From NCBI RefSeq assembly GCF_000422645.1, contig NZ_AUGL01000017.1, positions 48,105 through 112,104 on the forward strand: a stretch of DNA of 64,000 nt. The letters are read 5' to 3'. Positions 8,590-17,316 of the stretch are shown here, piece by piece. Both the position numbers and the translations under genes were made by a program. The stretch comes from Ferrimonas futtsuensis DSM 18154 (GTDB taxonomy: Bacteria > Pseudomonadota > Gammaproteobacteria > Enterobacterales > Shewanellaceae). The notes beneath the pieces are model-generated. The model was not told where the DNA came from. It searched no databases and saw nothing but the letters and a program-made list of their open reading frames with translations. Each line of letters opens with the position of its first letter. Position 1 is the stretch's first letter.

Positions 8590-9615
8590 TCACCTCAGGA
8601 AAAAGCCTTGGCTAAAGGGATCCGAGGGCTCAAGCACAAATCGGTGAGTCCCGGTTATCCAGGCCCTGCCGCCGACCCTGGGCAGCACCGCCTGCTTGCC
8701 GTGGAACGCCATCGACTCGGTGGCGGTGACCGTCATCCGGCCGCCGACGATACTCTCAATGATCAGAGTCTGACCCAACTCCACCTCCCCCTTGGCATAC
8801 AGCAGGGCAACGCGCCCCGCCACCCCGGTTCCGGTGGGACTGCGGTCCACCTCACCGTCGGCGAACACGCACACATGTTTGCTGTGGTGACCAGAGGCGC
8901 AGCAGGCTGAGGTGAAGATGGTGCCGTAGAGAAACCCCAGGTCCTCCTCTTGAGGGTGGCTGAAGCCGTGGCTGGTCATCACCGCTTGCTTGATCGCCCT
9001 GCCGTGGCGAATCAGGGCGGCGATATTGTCTGCACTGCAATCGAGCCCCAGTGCGTCGGCATCCACATAGGCATAGTAGGCCCCGCCGAAACCGATGTCG
9101 TACTCCACCGGCCCCAACCCCGCCACATCCACACAGCCATTGAGGGATTCCGCCCAGGAGGGCACGTTGAGAAAGTCCGATTTAATCTGCCCCTGCTCCT
9201 GCCAGATTCGGGCGCGAATCAGGCCTGCGGGGGCATCGATTCTGATCTCTCTGGGGGTCGAACTTACCTTTATGACACCGCATTTGGCCGCCACCTGGGT
9301 GACCGCCAGTATGGCGTGGCCACACATGCTGGAATACCCCTCGTTATGGAGAAACAGCACGCCAAAGTCCGCTCCCGGCGTCACCGGCTCGGTGATCAGG
9401 CACCCATACATGTCTGCATGACCTCTGGGCTCATGCATCAGCAGGGTGCGGTACTGGTCCAGGTGTTCGGCCAGGTAACGGCGCTTCTCCAAAAGCGTCC
9501 GGCCAAAAACAGGCGGGTAGCCTCCGGTAATGATCCTCAGAGGCTCGCCCTCGGTATGAGCGTCCAGGGTGGTGATCCCCTCCAGGGCCAGCTCCTTCGG
9601 CATATCAAACTTCAT
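8590..9615 (-). CDS. Trans-3-hydroxy-L-proline dehydratase (proline racemase superfamily)
   Basis: Cytoplasmic enzyme of 341 residues in the proline racemase/hydroxyproline epimerase superfamily. The first catalytic Cys is present (C98 in 'SSMCGHA'), but the second catalytic position is Thr (T261 in 'DRSPTGTG') instead of the Cys of racemases and epimerases. Cys/Thr pairs characterise trans-3-hydroxy-L-proline dehydratases, including the human enzyme, which make 1-pyrroline-2-carboxylate. I therefore call a dehydratase, not an epimerase. ATG 9615 has GGAGG plus AAGGGA upstream and matches family length. First gene of a two-gene operon with the FAD dehydrogenase. The usual next enzyme, a pyrroline-2-carboxylate reductase, is not in the window. 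Confidence 0.85.
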   Translation of the reverse strand: MKFDMPKELALEGITTLDAHTEGEPLRIITGGYPPVFGRTLLEKRRYLAEHLDQYRTLLMHEPRGHADMYGCLITEPVTPGADFGVLFLHNEGYSSMCGHAILAVTQVAAKCGVIKVSSTPREIRIDAPAGLIRARIWQEQGQIKSDFLNVPSWAESLNGCVDVAGLGPVEYDIGFGGAYYAYVDADALGLDCSADNIAALIRHGRAIKQAVMTSHGFSHPQEEDLGFLYGTIFTSACCASGHHSKHVCVFADGEVDRSPTGTGVAGRVALLYAKGEVELGQTLIIESIVGGRMTVTATESMAFHGKQAVLPRVGGRAWITGTHRFVLEPSDPFSQGFFLR

Positions 9616-9760
9616 TCCCTTGCCTCCACATCCTAAGTGCAGCGTGTCCTTCGGCAGCATTGACACCGCCACCGAAGAGACCCTCTCCATAAACAGCCTC
9701 AACAGCTATCTTCCCCGATCCTTGTCGATTCGTTAACCTTAAAGTAACATAAATTTCGAC

Positions 9761-9772
9761 ATTGCATACAAT
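9761..9772. promoter_or_regulatory. Candidate GntR/FCD operator in divergent hydroxyproline promoter
   Basis: The dyad ATTGCATACAAT (ATTG-N4-CAAT) lies in the 219-base region between the two divergent catabolic operons. FadR/FCD-type GntR regulators commonly bind short dyads of this kind, and a GntR/FCD gene ends the plus-strand cluster. A second inverted repeat, CGGTC...GACCG, lies at 9781-9803. The surrounding sequence is AT-rich (9730-9780), as expected for promoters firing both ways. Assignment is by context and symmetry only. Confidence 0.5.
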
Positions 9773-9834
9773 ATACATATCGGTCATGATGATTTTCAGA
9801 CCGGTACTATGGAAAACAATAAGGAAGGATCCCC

Positions 9835-10749
9835 ATGAAAGTAACCTGGAACGGCGTCTATCCAGCCATCTCCACCCAGTTCCGCGACGACGGCAGCATC
9901 AATTTTGAGTCCAATGCCCGCATGCTCAATCAGCTGATTGACGATGGCATCGACGGTGTCATCGCCCTGGGCACAGTGGGCGAGAACTGCTCCCTGAGCC
10001 CACAGGAGAAACGGGCCTTTCTCAAGCACACGGTGGAAGTGGCCGCAGGCCGGATTCCGGTGATCAGCGGCTGCGCCGAAACCACCACGGAGTTTGCCAA
10101 GAGCTTCGTCAATGACGCGGAAAAGCTAGGAGTGGACGGCATCATGCTGCTGCCCGGCATGGTGTACCGTGCCAACCGTGAGGAGACCCTGTATCACTAT
10201 CAGCAGGTGTCCCGGGCCACCGCCCTGCCCATCATGATCTACAACAACCCGGTGACCTATGGCGTGGATGTGGACCTGGAGATGACCCAGATACTGGCCC
10301 AGGAGGCCAACATCGTCGCCATCAAGGAGTCCACCACAGACACCCGCCGCATCACCGAGCTTCATAACCAGTTTGGCGATCGCTTCATCGTGTTCTGCGG
10401 CGTCGACGACATCGCCCTGGAAAGCCTGATGCTGGGCGCCACCGGCTGGATCTCCGGGTTGACCAACGTCTTCCCCAGAGAATCTGTGGCCATCATGAAG
10501 CTGGCACGAGCCGGTCGCTATGACCAGGCCAGGGAGATCTGGCGCTGGTTCCTGCCGCTGTTGCGACTGGACACGGTTCCTCACCTGGTGCAGTGCATCA
10601 AGTTTGCCGAGCAGTTAGCGGGACGGGGCAGCGAGAACGTACGGGCCCCCAGGCTGCCCCTCTCCGGCGCCGAGCGGCAACGGGTCACCAAGGTGTATGA
10701 AGACGCCATCGCCACCCGGCCCGATCTGAGTCAATTCAATCTGGACTGA
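9835..10749 (+). CDS. DapA-family 1-pyrroline-4-hydroxy-2-carboxylate deaminase (probable)
   Basis: Class I aldolase-fold protein of 304 residues in the dihydrodipicolinate synthase family. The Schiff-base lysine is K164 in 'IVAIKEST', with partner tyrosine Y136 ('IYNNP') and phosphate-loop-like 'GTVGE' (46-50). In hydroxyproline pathways a family member deaminates and dehydrates pyrroline-4-hydroxy-2-carboxylate to 2-ketoglutarate semialdehyde. The adjacent epimerase and semialdehyde dehydrogenase make that role much more likely than lysine biosynthesis. Ribosome binding site AAGGAAGGA precedes the ATG. First gene of the plus-strand operon; the gap to the next gene is ten bases. Confidence 0.85.
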   Translation: MKVTWNGVYPAISTQFRDDGSINFESNARMLNQLIDDGIDGVIALGTVGENCSLSPQEKRAFLKHTVEVAAGRIPVISGCAETTTEFAKSFVNDAEKLGVDGIMLLPGMVYRANREETLYHYQQVSRATALPIMIYNNPVTYGVDVDLEMTQILAQEANIVAIKESTTDTRRITELHNQFGDRFIVFCGVDDIALESLMLGATGWISGLTNVFPRESVAIMKLARAGRYDQAREIWRWFLPLLRLDTVPHLVQCIKFAEQLAGRGSENVRAPRLPLSGAERQRVTKVYEDAIATRPDLSQFNLD

Positions 10750-10759
10750 GGAGGGCGCC

Positions 10760-11761
10760 ATGTTAAAGGGAACCTTTGCCTGCATCGATGCCCATACCTG
10801 CGGCAACCCGGTGCGACTGGTCACCAGCGGCCACCCCAACCTCAAGGGCAGGACCATGAGTGACAAGCGCCAGGATTTTCTGGCGCATCATGACTGGATT
10901 CGCCGGGCTCTGATGTTTGAACCCCGGGGCCACGACATGATGTCCGGCGCCTTCCTCTATCCCCCCTGCTCTGAGCAGGCTGATGCCGCCATCCTGTTTA
11001 TTGAGACCTCAGGCTGCCTGCCCATGTGTGGCCACGGCACCATAGGCACCGTCACCGCCGCCCTGGAGGCGGGATTGATCACCCCCAGGGTAGCGGGGGA
11101 GCTGCGTCTGGATGTGCCTGCCGGGCAGCTGCAGGTGCGCTACCAACAAAGCGCCGGCAAGGTTGACTGGGTCAGGCTGACCAATATCGCCAGCTACCTA
11201 GCCCACAGAGAGGTCACCCTGAGCGTACCGGGACTGGGCGATCTCACCGTGGATGTCGCCTACGGCGGCAACTACTATGTCATCGTCGACCCACAACGCC
11301 ACTATCCCGGCCTGCGTCACTGGGGCGCCGAGAAGATCCTGCGCTGGAGCCCCCTGGTGCGCCAAATCGCCCAACAGACGCTGGACTGCGTTCACCCTCT
11401 GGATGCCACGGTGCAGGGGATCTCCCACGTGCTCTGGACCGGAGAGCCGCTCCATGGCGATTCCGACGGTGCCAACGCGGTGTTCTACGGAGAGAAGGCC
11501 ATAGACCGCTCCCCCTGCGGCACAGGTACCAGTGCCCGCATGGCCCAGCTCCACGCCAAAGGCTTGCTGGATACCGGGGAACAGTATGTGCACGAGTCCA
11601 TCATCGGCAGCCAGTTTATCGGCCGGGTGGAAGCCACCACCGAAGTGGGTCCCTACCCCGCCATCCAGCCCTCCATTCAGGGCTGGGCCCGGGTGACCGG
11701 CCACAACACCATTACCGTGGATGACGACGATCCCTACGCCTTCGGCTTCCAGGTTCTCTAA
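10760..11761 (+). CDS. 4-hydroxyproline 2-epimerase
   Basis: Proline racemase superfamily enzyme of 333 residues with both catalytic cysteines: C90 in 'LPMCGHGTIG' and C253 in 'DRSPCGTGTSA'. The Cys/Cys pair is characteristic of racemases and epimerases, which abstract and deliver the alpha proton on opposite faces. With a D-hydroxyproline dehydrogenase, deaminase and semialdehyde dehydrogenase adjacent, the substrate is most likely trans-4-hydroxy-L-proline rather than proline. GAGGAGGG lies upstream of the ATG. It shares ancestry with the Cys/Thr protein at 8590-9615, so the cluster holds both functional classes of the superfamily. Confidence 0.9.
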   Translation: MLKGTFACIDAHTCGNPVRLVTSGHPNLKGRTMSDKRQDFLAHHDWIRRALMFEPRGHDMMSGAFLYPPCSEQADAAILFIETSGCLPMCGHGTIGTVTAALEAGLITPRVAGELRLDVPAGQLQVRYQQSAGKVDWVRLTNIASYLAHREVTLSVPGLGDLTVDVAYGGNYYVIVDPQRHYPGLRHWGAEKILRWSPLVRQIAQQTLDCVHPLDATVQGISHVLWTGEPLHGDSDGANAVFYGEKAIDRSPCGTGTSARMAQLHAKGLLDTGEQYVHESIIGSQFIGRVEATTEVGPYPAIQPSIQGWARVTGHNTITVDDDDPYAFGFQVL

Positions 11762-11770
11762 GGAATATAT

Positions 11771-13327
11771 ATGAACCAGATATCAGGACAGCATCTAATC
11801 AACGGCCTGTGGGTAGGAGAACCCAACGGGGGATTCTCCAGCTTTGACCCGGAGCGCAACGAACCCCTTCCCTGGCATTTTTGCGACGCCAGCACCGGGG
11901 AGCTTGAGGCTGCGGTAAACGCCGCCGATTGCGCCTTTATGGAGTATCGGCTGTGGTCAGCAGAGCAACGCGCCCAGTTGTTGGAGGCGATGGCCGAGGC
12001 CATCGACGCTCTGGGTGAAACCCTGACCCGGGTCGCCACTCGGGAAACCGCCCTGCCCGAGGCGCGACTTAACGGTGAGCGCGGCCGCACCTGTGGTCAG
12101 CTGCGCTTGTTTGCCCGGCAGCTGCGCGAGCCCAAACAACCGGCCATCATCGACCTGGCCCAGCCGGATCGCCACCCCCTGCCCAAACCGGATATCCGGC
12201 TGGATCACCTGCCCCTGGGGCCGGTGGCCGTGTTTGGCGCATCCAACTTTCCCCTGGCCTTCTCCGCCGCCGGCGGGGATACCGCCTCAGCCCTGGCCGC
12301 CGGCTGCCCGGTGGTGGTCAAGGGCCATCCAGCCCATCCGGCCACCACAGAGCTGGTGGCCAGAGCCATGCTGGCCGCCATGGAGAAAGTGGGCGCTCCC
12401 CGTGGCGTCTTCAACCTGCTTCAAGGCCAATCCCCCCGGTTGTCTCAGGATCTGGTCAGGGCGCCAGCCATCCAGGCCGTCGGCTTCACCGGCTCCTTCA
12501 AGGTGGGTCAGGTGCTGAGCCAGATCGCCGCCGGTCGCCCCCAGCCCATCCCCTTCTTCGGTGAACTGGGCAGCCTCAATCCTCAGTTGCTGCTGCCTGA
12601 GAAGCTGGAACAGGACGCCGAAGCCCTGGCCGAGCAGCAGCACGGGTCGATGATGATGGGCCAGGGCCAGTTCTGCACCAGTCCGGGGCTGGTGCTGATG
12701 ATCACAGGCGCAGGCGGCGAGCGCTACCTGACCAGGCTCTCCAACCTGATTGAACAGCAAGGACCCGGCACCATGCTGACCCCGGGGATTGCCCGGGCCT
12801 ATGCCGAGTCGGCCGACCAGCTGATCTCCTCCGAGGGCGTCACCCTGGTAACCCAAGGGCAACCCTGTACCCAGGCCAACCAGAGCCGGGCCCTGGTCGC
12901 CAGCTGCAGGGGGGACACCCTGCTGGCCAACCCGGACCTGCTGGAGGAGGTGTTTGGCCCCTGTACCCTGGTGGTGACCTTCGACGGTCGGGAGCAGCTG
13001 CTGCAGGCCATACGTACCCTGCCCGGCCAGCTCACCGCCTCTGTCCATGGCTCCGAGCCGGAGATGCAGGATGAGCGGACGTTGGTGATGGAACTGGCCT
13101 ATCGGGTCGGTCGGCTTATTGCCAACCAGATGCCCACCGGCGTCGAAGTGTGCCACGCCATGCAGCACGGTGGTCCCTGGCCCGCGTCTACCCACAGCCA
13201 GTCCACCTCGGTGGGCGCAGAAGCGATCAAGCGCTTCACCCGGCCCCTGGCCTGGCAAAACCTGCCCCAGAGCCTGTTGCCCCAACACCTCAGTGATCGG
13301 AGCACAACCCCTCAGCTGCGTTACTGA
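11771..13327 (+). CDS. 2-ketoglutarate semialdehyde dehydrogenase (NADP+), hydroxyproline pathway
   Basis: Aldehyde dehydrogenase of 518 residues. Catalytic Cys C302 is in 'GQGQFCTSPG', general-base Glu E265 in 'FFGELGSLNP', and the cofactor region shows 'VFGASNFPLAFS' and 'FTGS' (239-242). The divergent 'PLAFSAAGGDTASALAAGCPV' region is typical of the ketoglutarate-semialdehyde dehydrogenase branch. It oxidises the last pathway aldehyde to 2-ketoglutarate, feeding the TCA cycle. It starts ten bases after the epimerase stop and is the last structural gene before a GC-rich hairpin and the regulator. Confidence 0.88.
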   Translation: MNQISGQHLINGLWVGEPNGGFSSFDPERNEPLPWHFCDASTGELEAAVNAADCAFMEYRLWSAEQRAQLLEAMAEAIDALGETLTRVATRETALPEARLNGERGRTCGQLRLFARQLREPKQPAIIDLAQPDRHPLPKPDIRLDHLPLGPVAVFGASNFPLAFSAAGGDTASALAAGCPVVVKGHPAHPATTELVARAMLAAMEKVGAPRGVFNLLQGQSPRLSQDLVRAPAIQAVGFTGSFKVGQVLSQIAAGRPQPIPFFGELGSLNPQLLLPEKLEQDAEALAEQQHGSMMMGQGQFCTSPGLVLMITGAGGERYLTRLSNLIEQQGPGTMLTPGIARAYAESADQLISSEGVTLVTQGQPCTQANQSRALVASCRGDTLLANPDLLEEVFGPCTLVVTFDGREQLLQAIRTLPGQLTASVHGSEPEMQDERTLVMELAYRVGRLIANQMPTGVEVCHAMQHGGPWPASTHSQSTSVGAEAIKRFTRPLAWQNLPQSLLPQHLSDRSTTPQLRY

Positions 13328-13341
13328 CCAGGCCCACACCC

Positions 13342-13365
13342 AGGCCCGGCAACGGGCCTGCGGCT
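13342..13365 (+). terminator. GC-rich hairpin after dehydrogenase gene
   Basis: AGGCCCG-GCAA-CGGGCCT hairpin 15 bases past the dehydrogenase stop, followed by GCGGCTTTT. The stem is strong but the T-tract is short and offset, so termination may be partial, with the regulator transcribed from its own promoter or by read-through. Confidence 0.5.
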
Positions 13366-13423
13366 TTTCAATCTCAGTTAAAGTAGTTACCCTATAGTTT
13401 GTGTAATCAATAAGTAAGCAACT

Positions 13424-14104
13424 ATGAGTCAGGCCACTCCCATTGTTCACAAGACCCGTACCCAACTGGTGGTGGAGGTTTTACGTGAGAAGATCCTCTC
13501 CGGCGACATCAAGGCCGGTGAGCCTCTGAGGCAGAGTGCACTGGCCGAAGAGCTGAACGTCAGCCGCATTCCCATACGAGAAGCCCTGGTTCAGCTGGAA
13601 GCCGAAGGCTTGGTGAAGTTCGAAGCGCACAAGGGCGCCACCGCCACCGAACTCTCCGCCGAGCAGGCCAGCGAACTGTTTGAACTGCGCGCCCTCATCG
13701 AGCCAGACCTGCTGGCCAAGTCGATTCCCAACCTTTCCCAGGCTCAACTGGACGCCGCCGAAGCGGTGCTGGTGCAACTGGAGTCCGCATTTCGGGAAGA
13801 GAACGCCATCAACATGTGGAGCGAACTCAATACCCAGTTCCATTCGGCCCTCTACCTGGGTGCCAACCGTCCCCAGGCAATGGAGGTGGTGAAGAGCCTC
13901 AACACCAACTCCGACCGCTACATCCGGCTGCAGTTGCTGCTGACCGGCGGCATCCCCAGGGCGGAAAACGAGCATCGTGAGCTGCTCGAGTTGTGCCGCC
14001 AGGGCAAGATTGAAGAAGCGACTACCCTTCTAACCAACCACATCCTGCATGCTAAGTCCGGCGTTGAACGCCTGGTGCAGGAGCACGTCAATAATCAACA
14101 ATAA
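13424..14104 (+). CDS. GntR-family transcriptional regulator, FCD domain
   Basis: DNA-binding regulator of 226 residues. The N-terminal winged helix (about 10-75) has 'LREKILSGDIKAGEPLRQSA' and 'LNVSRIPIREALVQLEAEG', the GntR/FadR signature. The C-terminal all-helical FCD domain (about 85-215) carries spaced acidic and His residues ('FELRALIEPDLLA', 'HSALYLGANRP', 'ENEHRELLELC') that bind metal and effector in this subfamily. Its position at the end of the hydroxyproline cluster suggests it controls both divergent operons, with hydroxyproline or a pathway intermediate as effector. A GC-rich hairpin without a T-tract follows at 14108-14126. Confidence 0.9.
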   Translation: MSQATPIVHKTRTQLVVEVLREKILSGDIKAGEPLRQSALAEELNVSRIPIREALVQLEAEGLVKFEAHKGATATELSAEQASELFELRALIEPDLLAKSIPNLSQAQLDAAEAVLVQLESAFREENAINMWSELNTQFHSALYLGANRPQAMEVVKSLNTNSDRYIRLQLLLTGGIPRAENEHRELLELCRQGKIEEATTLLTNHILHAKSGVERLVQEHVNNQQ

Positions 14105-14237
14105 TGGACGGGGCCGCGAGCCCCGTTGCACTATCACGCCTCGGGGGGGACATCCTCCTTCACCGCTGGTATGATGCTGCAATTCCGAGTGGTGGTGTGA
14201 CCAGTTGACCACACCCCGTGCTTTTTGGAGAGCGTTC

Positions 14238-15329
14238 ATGCTACATGCCCAGATTACCGGCTGGGGTAAGTGTTTGCCCCCAGCAACCCTGACCAATGAC
14301 GACCTGGCCACCTTTATGGATACCTCAGATGAGTGGATCCGCAGCCGCACCGGCATCGGCCAGCGTCACATCAGCCACGTCAGCACCTCAGCCATGGCCA
14401 CCGTCGCCGCCAAACACGCCCTGGCCGCCGCCGGCCTCGAAGGCAGCGATCTGGATATGATCATCCTCGGCAGTGCCACGCCGGACACCCTGGTGCCCAA
14501 CATCGCCGCCACCGTGCAGGCGGAAGTTGGCGCCCAGTGTGCCGCCTTTGACATCAACGCCGCCTGCTCCGGCTTCCTCTATGCGCTGGGTTTGGCCACC
14601 GCCCAGATCCGCAGCGGTCAGAGCCGCAAGATTCTGGTGATCGGCGCCGAGCGCCTCACCTTCCTGCTGAACTGGCTGCAGCGAGACACCGCCGTCCTCT
14701 TCGGAGACGGCGCCGGTGCGGTGATTCTGGAAGCGGTTGAGAGCGAAGAGCCAACCGGCGTCCTGAGCTACGCCATGAACAACGATCCCCAGGCTCGTGA
14801 CATCCTCAAGGTGGACGCGTTCGGCAGCGACATGGACCGCTGGAGCGAGGATGCCACCGACTTCCAGTTCCAGTTTGAGGGGCGGGAGATCTTCAAGCGG
14901 GCCATCGCCGGCATGTCCTCCCTGGGCAAGAAGGTACTCACCGAGAGCAACACCCCGCTGGAGGCTGTGGATCTGGTGGTGCCACACCAGGCCAATGTGC
15001 GCATCATCGACACCCTGATCGGCAAGATGGGCCTGCCTGCCGAGAAGGCGTTCATCAATATCGAGAACTACGGCAACACCTCGGCGGCCACTGTGCCCAT
15101 CGCCCTGTGCGACGCCCTGGAACAGGGCCGCATCCAGCCTGGAGACACCCTGCTCTCCTGCGCCTTCGGTGCCGGCCTCACCTCCGCCGCCGCAGTGATC
15201 AAATGGGGTGACCGGGTCACCCCGGTGAACCGCTGCGATGCCGAGCTGCCCCCTTGCGAGCAGACCGGCCTTGAGTTGATCGCTCCGGCCGTGGCCGCCG
15301 CCAAAGCCCAGTTGGCCGAAAAGCAGTAA
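14238..15329 (+). CDS. fabH: 3-oxoacyl-ACP synthase III (KAS III)
   Basis: Condensing enzyme of 363 residues that joins an acyl-CoA starter with malonyl-ACP at the start of fatty acid synthesis. Catalytic triad: C110 in 'AACSG', His in 'PHQANVRI', Asn in 'NYGNTSAA'. '[13 protein letters not shown]' is the usual N-terminal KAS III motif. It is longer than E. coli FabH (317 residues) because of a C-terminal extension of about 40 residues after 'IKWGD'. It is not next to plsX, fabD or fabG, so it may be a second KAS III with different starter preference. GGAG precedes ATG 14238. A strong terminator follows directly, so the gene is monocistronic. Confidence 0.88.
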   Translation: MLHAQITGWGKCLPPATLTNDDLATFMDTSDEWIRSRTGIGQRHISHVSTSAMATVAAKHALAAAGLEGSDLDMIILGSATPDTLVPNIAATVQAEVGAQCAAFDINAACSGFLYALGLATAQIRSGQSRKILVIGAERLTFLLNWLQRDTAVLFGDGAGAVILEAVESEEPTGVLSYAMNNDPQARDILKVDAFGSDMDRWSEDATDFQFQFEGREIFKRAIAGMSSLGKKVLTESNTPLEAVDLVVPHQANVRIIDTLIGKMGLPAEKAFINIENYGNTSAATVPIALCDALEQGRIQPGDTLLSCAFGAGLTSAAAVIKWGDRVTPVNRCDAELPPCEQTGLELIAPAVAAAKAQLAEKQ

Positions 15330-15344
15330 TCTCTGAAAACGGAA

Positions 15345-15371
15345 ACGGCGCCCATGGGCGCCGTTTTTTTT
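15345..15371 (+). terminator. Strong intrinsic terminator after KAS III
   Basis: Perfect palindromic stem ACGGCGCCC/GGGCGCCGT around a central AT, followed by eight T. Located 16 bases past the fabH stop; it separates fabH from the convergent gene at 15387. Confidence 0.93.
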
Positions 15372-15386
15372 GCCGCATCCTATTGT

Positions 15387-15953
15387 TCAGACAACATCTA
15401 CGCGAGCCGCATCCCAATAGAGATCGCTGTCATGCAGTGTCGCCAGTGCCCGGTTCAGGCCGCCAAAGCTGTCGAAACTGCGCTGCTCACCGGTCAGGCA
15501 GTACCAGACGAAGCGGTAGCAGTTGTCCCTGAGCAGGTCATACTCGCGGTACTGATAGAGTGCCGTCGCGGCCCTCTCCACAGCACCAGGCACGATCAAC
15601 GGCCTGTGGTGACGATCCACACAGACAAACAGCTTGCGTCCGCTGCGGCCATGGATGAAACGTCTGGGAGACACCACCCGAACCAGGCCGCTGCCGTGAA
15701 GTTCCACAATCTGGTCTCGGGCCACCCACACACCGACGTGCTCCACCGCACCAAACACATGACAGGCCACCAGCGACCCGGGCTGAGGATCGACCCTGGC
15801 CTTGCCCTCATCCCACTCACTGGGACGCAATTTGAGCTGTGGCGAACGACTGCGCTCATGGTAGCGTCGCTGGCGCGTCCTCTCACGACTGCGCTTGTAA
15901 TCTGCCGCAGCCAGACCACCGGCCAGGGCCGCCAGGATCCAGGGTAAGGCCAT
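15387..15953 (-). CDS. LRAT/NlpC-like (permuted papain fold) family protein
   Basis: Protein of 188 residues with a hydrophobic N-terminus ('LPWILAALAGGLAAA') that could be a signal anchor, then a basic linker. The later part has the LRAT/H-rev107-type pattern: 'PGSLVACHVF...VEHVGVWV' with the catalytic His, and 'DNCYRFVWYCLTGE' with the nucleophile Cys in an NC-x(3)-F context. Such proteins act as acyltransferases, amidases or peptidases; the substrate here cannot be read. ATG 15953 has GGAGG six bases upstream; a TTG at 15965 is a worse start. Monocistronic, convergent with fabH. Confidence 0.75.
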   Translation of the reverse strand: MALPWILAALAGGLAAADYKRSRERTRQRRYHERSRSPQLKLRPSEWDEGKARVDPQPGSLVACHVFGAVEHVGVWVARDQIVELHGSGLVRVVSPRRFIHGRSGRKLFVCVDRHHRPLIVPGAVERAATALYQYREYDLLRDNCYRFVWYCLTGEQRSFDSFGGLNRALATLHDSDLYWDAARVDVV

Positions 15954-16205
15954 AGGCACCTCCAAACTGCTGACTTATCTATTCTATATCCTAGCAATGA
16001 ACCTCCCAGGCGCCAGAGAGGGAAACTGTTACCGAATTTTTTCTGAAAAAATTCGCGAATTATCAGCAAGATGACCGCCAGGTCACAAATCAGAGAAAAT
16101 CTGTCTCCGTATGGCCAGGAATCAAACAGCCAGGACTAAAGTTTCCAGGGCGCAGCACCGACAATGTCGCTCTGCACTAAAAGCCCCAAAAGGAACTCGG
16201 CTCCC

Positions 16206-17315
16206 ATGAAACACCCTCTGCCCCAGAGCGCCCTCATCCTCTCTCTGCTGCTCAGCGGCTGCCAAAGCACCCCGAAACTGGTGGAACAGCAGCAGGCCCA
16301 AGCCCAGGCCACCGAGCACTATCTCAATGCCCAGTCACACCTTGAACAACTTGAGTCCAGGTTCTCCGCGCTCAATGCCCTGGATCTCAGCCGATTTGCC
16401 CCGGACCAGGTGAAGGCGGCCAAAGAGGCACTGGAGGAAGCCCGGGAGGAGTTTGACGACATCCGCTATACCCCCGCCGAAGCGGACGAGGGAGACGTTG
16501 AGGATATCCTGCTGGCCGTCAACCAGGCCAACACCGCCCTGGACAGTGCCAACCTGATTCGTCAGACCGCAGAAAAGCAGCTGGCTCCGACCCTGGAGAT
16601 GATGGCGATTCTGGATAAGTTGGACGCCGCCTCCTTCTACGCTCGAGAGATGCAGCGCGCCGAGGCGACCCTGGAGGATATGCTGGAGGATGTGGCCGAC
16701 GGTGATCTGGAGGATGCCCGGGAAGAGCAGGCCGAGCTGTTGCTGTTGCTGCAGGCTCTGGAGGTGAAAACCGTCGAAAAGCGCGAGCTGAGCGCCCTGG
16801 TCAAGCAGCTGGAACAGATGAAACGCAACCGCATGGCCAAGATCGTTCCCATCAGCTTTCAGGGCACGGTTGCCAGCCTGGAGATGGCCAAGTCAGTGAT
16901 CGCCGCCGATCCCAGAAACTCCCTCGCCATCGCCCAGGCGGTCGCCAAAGCCGAATTTGAACTGGACCACAGCCGCCACATAGCCCAGATGGTCAGCCAC
17001 CTGCGCGCCATGGACAACGAGGACTTTGAGGCCTTTGTGCTCAGAGCCGAAGGCAGGCTGCATAAAATTGCCCAGGCACTGGACGGTGTGGACCGACGCA
17101 ATCTGGCCCAGGATCAGCAGACAGACTCTGTCACCCAGGCCATCGCGATGCTGAAGCATCAGCTTCTCGCGCAGCGCCAGGCCATTTCAGACGCCAAATC
17201 GGCGGCTGCCGTTCAGGAAAACGCCTCCGCCAAACCCGCAGCTGCGCCGGAGGCCCCCACGGGTGAGTCTGAGTCCGACGCCATCATGACGGATGCGTCG
17301 ACCCCCTCCCCCTGA
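16206..17315 (+). CDS. Coiled-coil lipoprotein, unknown function
   Basis: Protein of 369 residues with a lipoprotein signal peptide and lipobox 'LLSGC' (lipidated Cys C19). Residue +2 is Gln, which favours the outer membrane. The rest is almost entirely helical with heptad-like leucines and many Glu/Gln/Ala, suggesting long coiled coils (about 25-330), then an Ala/Pro-rich tail. This resembles periplasmic adaptor-like lipoproteins but matches no family I can name. An upstream ATG at 16164 would hide the signal peptide, so 16206 is chosen. The 3' end nearly touches the convergent exonuclease gene (one base apart). Confidence 0.8.
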   Translation: MKHPLPQSALILSLLLSGCQSTPKLVEQQQAQAQATEHYLNAQSHLEQLESRFSALNALDLSRFAPDQVKAAKEALEEAREEFDDIRYTPAEADEGDVEDILLAVNQANTALDSANLIRQTAEKQLAPTLEMMAILDKLDAASFYAREMQRAEATLEDMLEDVADGDLEDAREEQAELLLLLQALEVKTVEKRELSALVKQLEQMKRNRMAKIVPISFQGTVASLEMAKSVIAADPRNSLAIAQAVAKAEFELDHSRHIAQMVSHLRAMDNEDFEAFVLRAEGRLHKIAQALDGVDRRNLAQDQQTDSVTQAIAMLKHQLLAQRQAISDAKSAAAVQENASAKPAAAPEAPTGESESDAIMTDASTPSP

Positions 17316-17316
17316 T

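Noticed and set aside
8590..9615. Annotation as a second 4-hydroxyproline epimerase or proline racemase
   Set aside because: The second catalytic Cys is Thr, which fits the 3-hydroxyproline dehydratase branch better.
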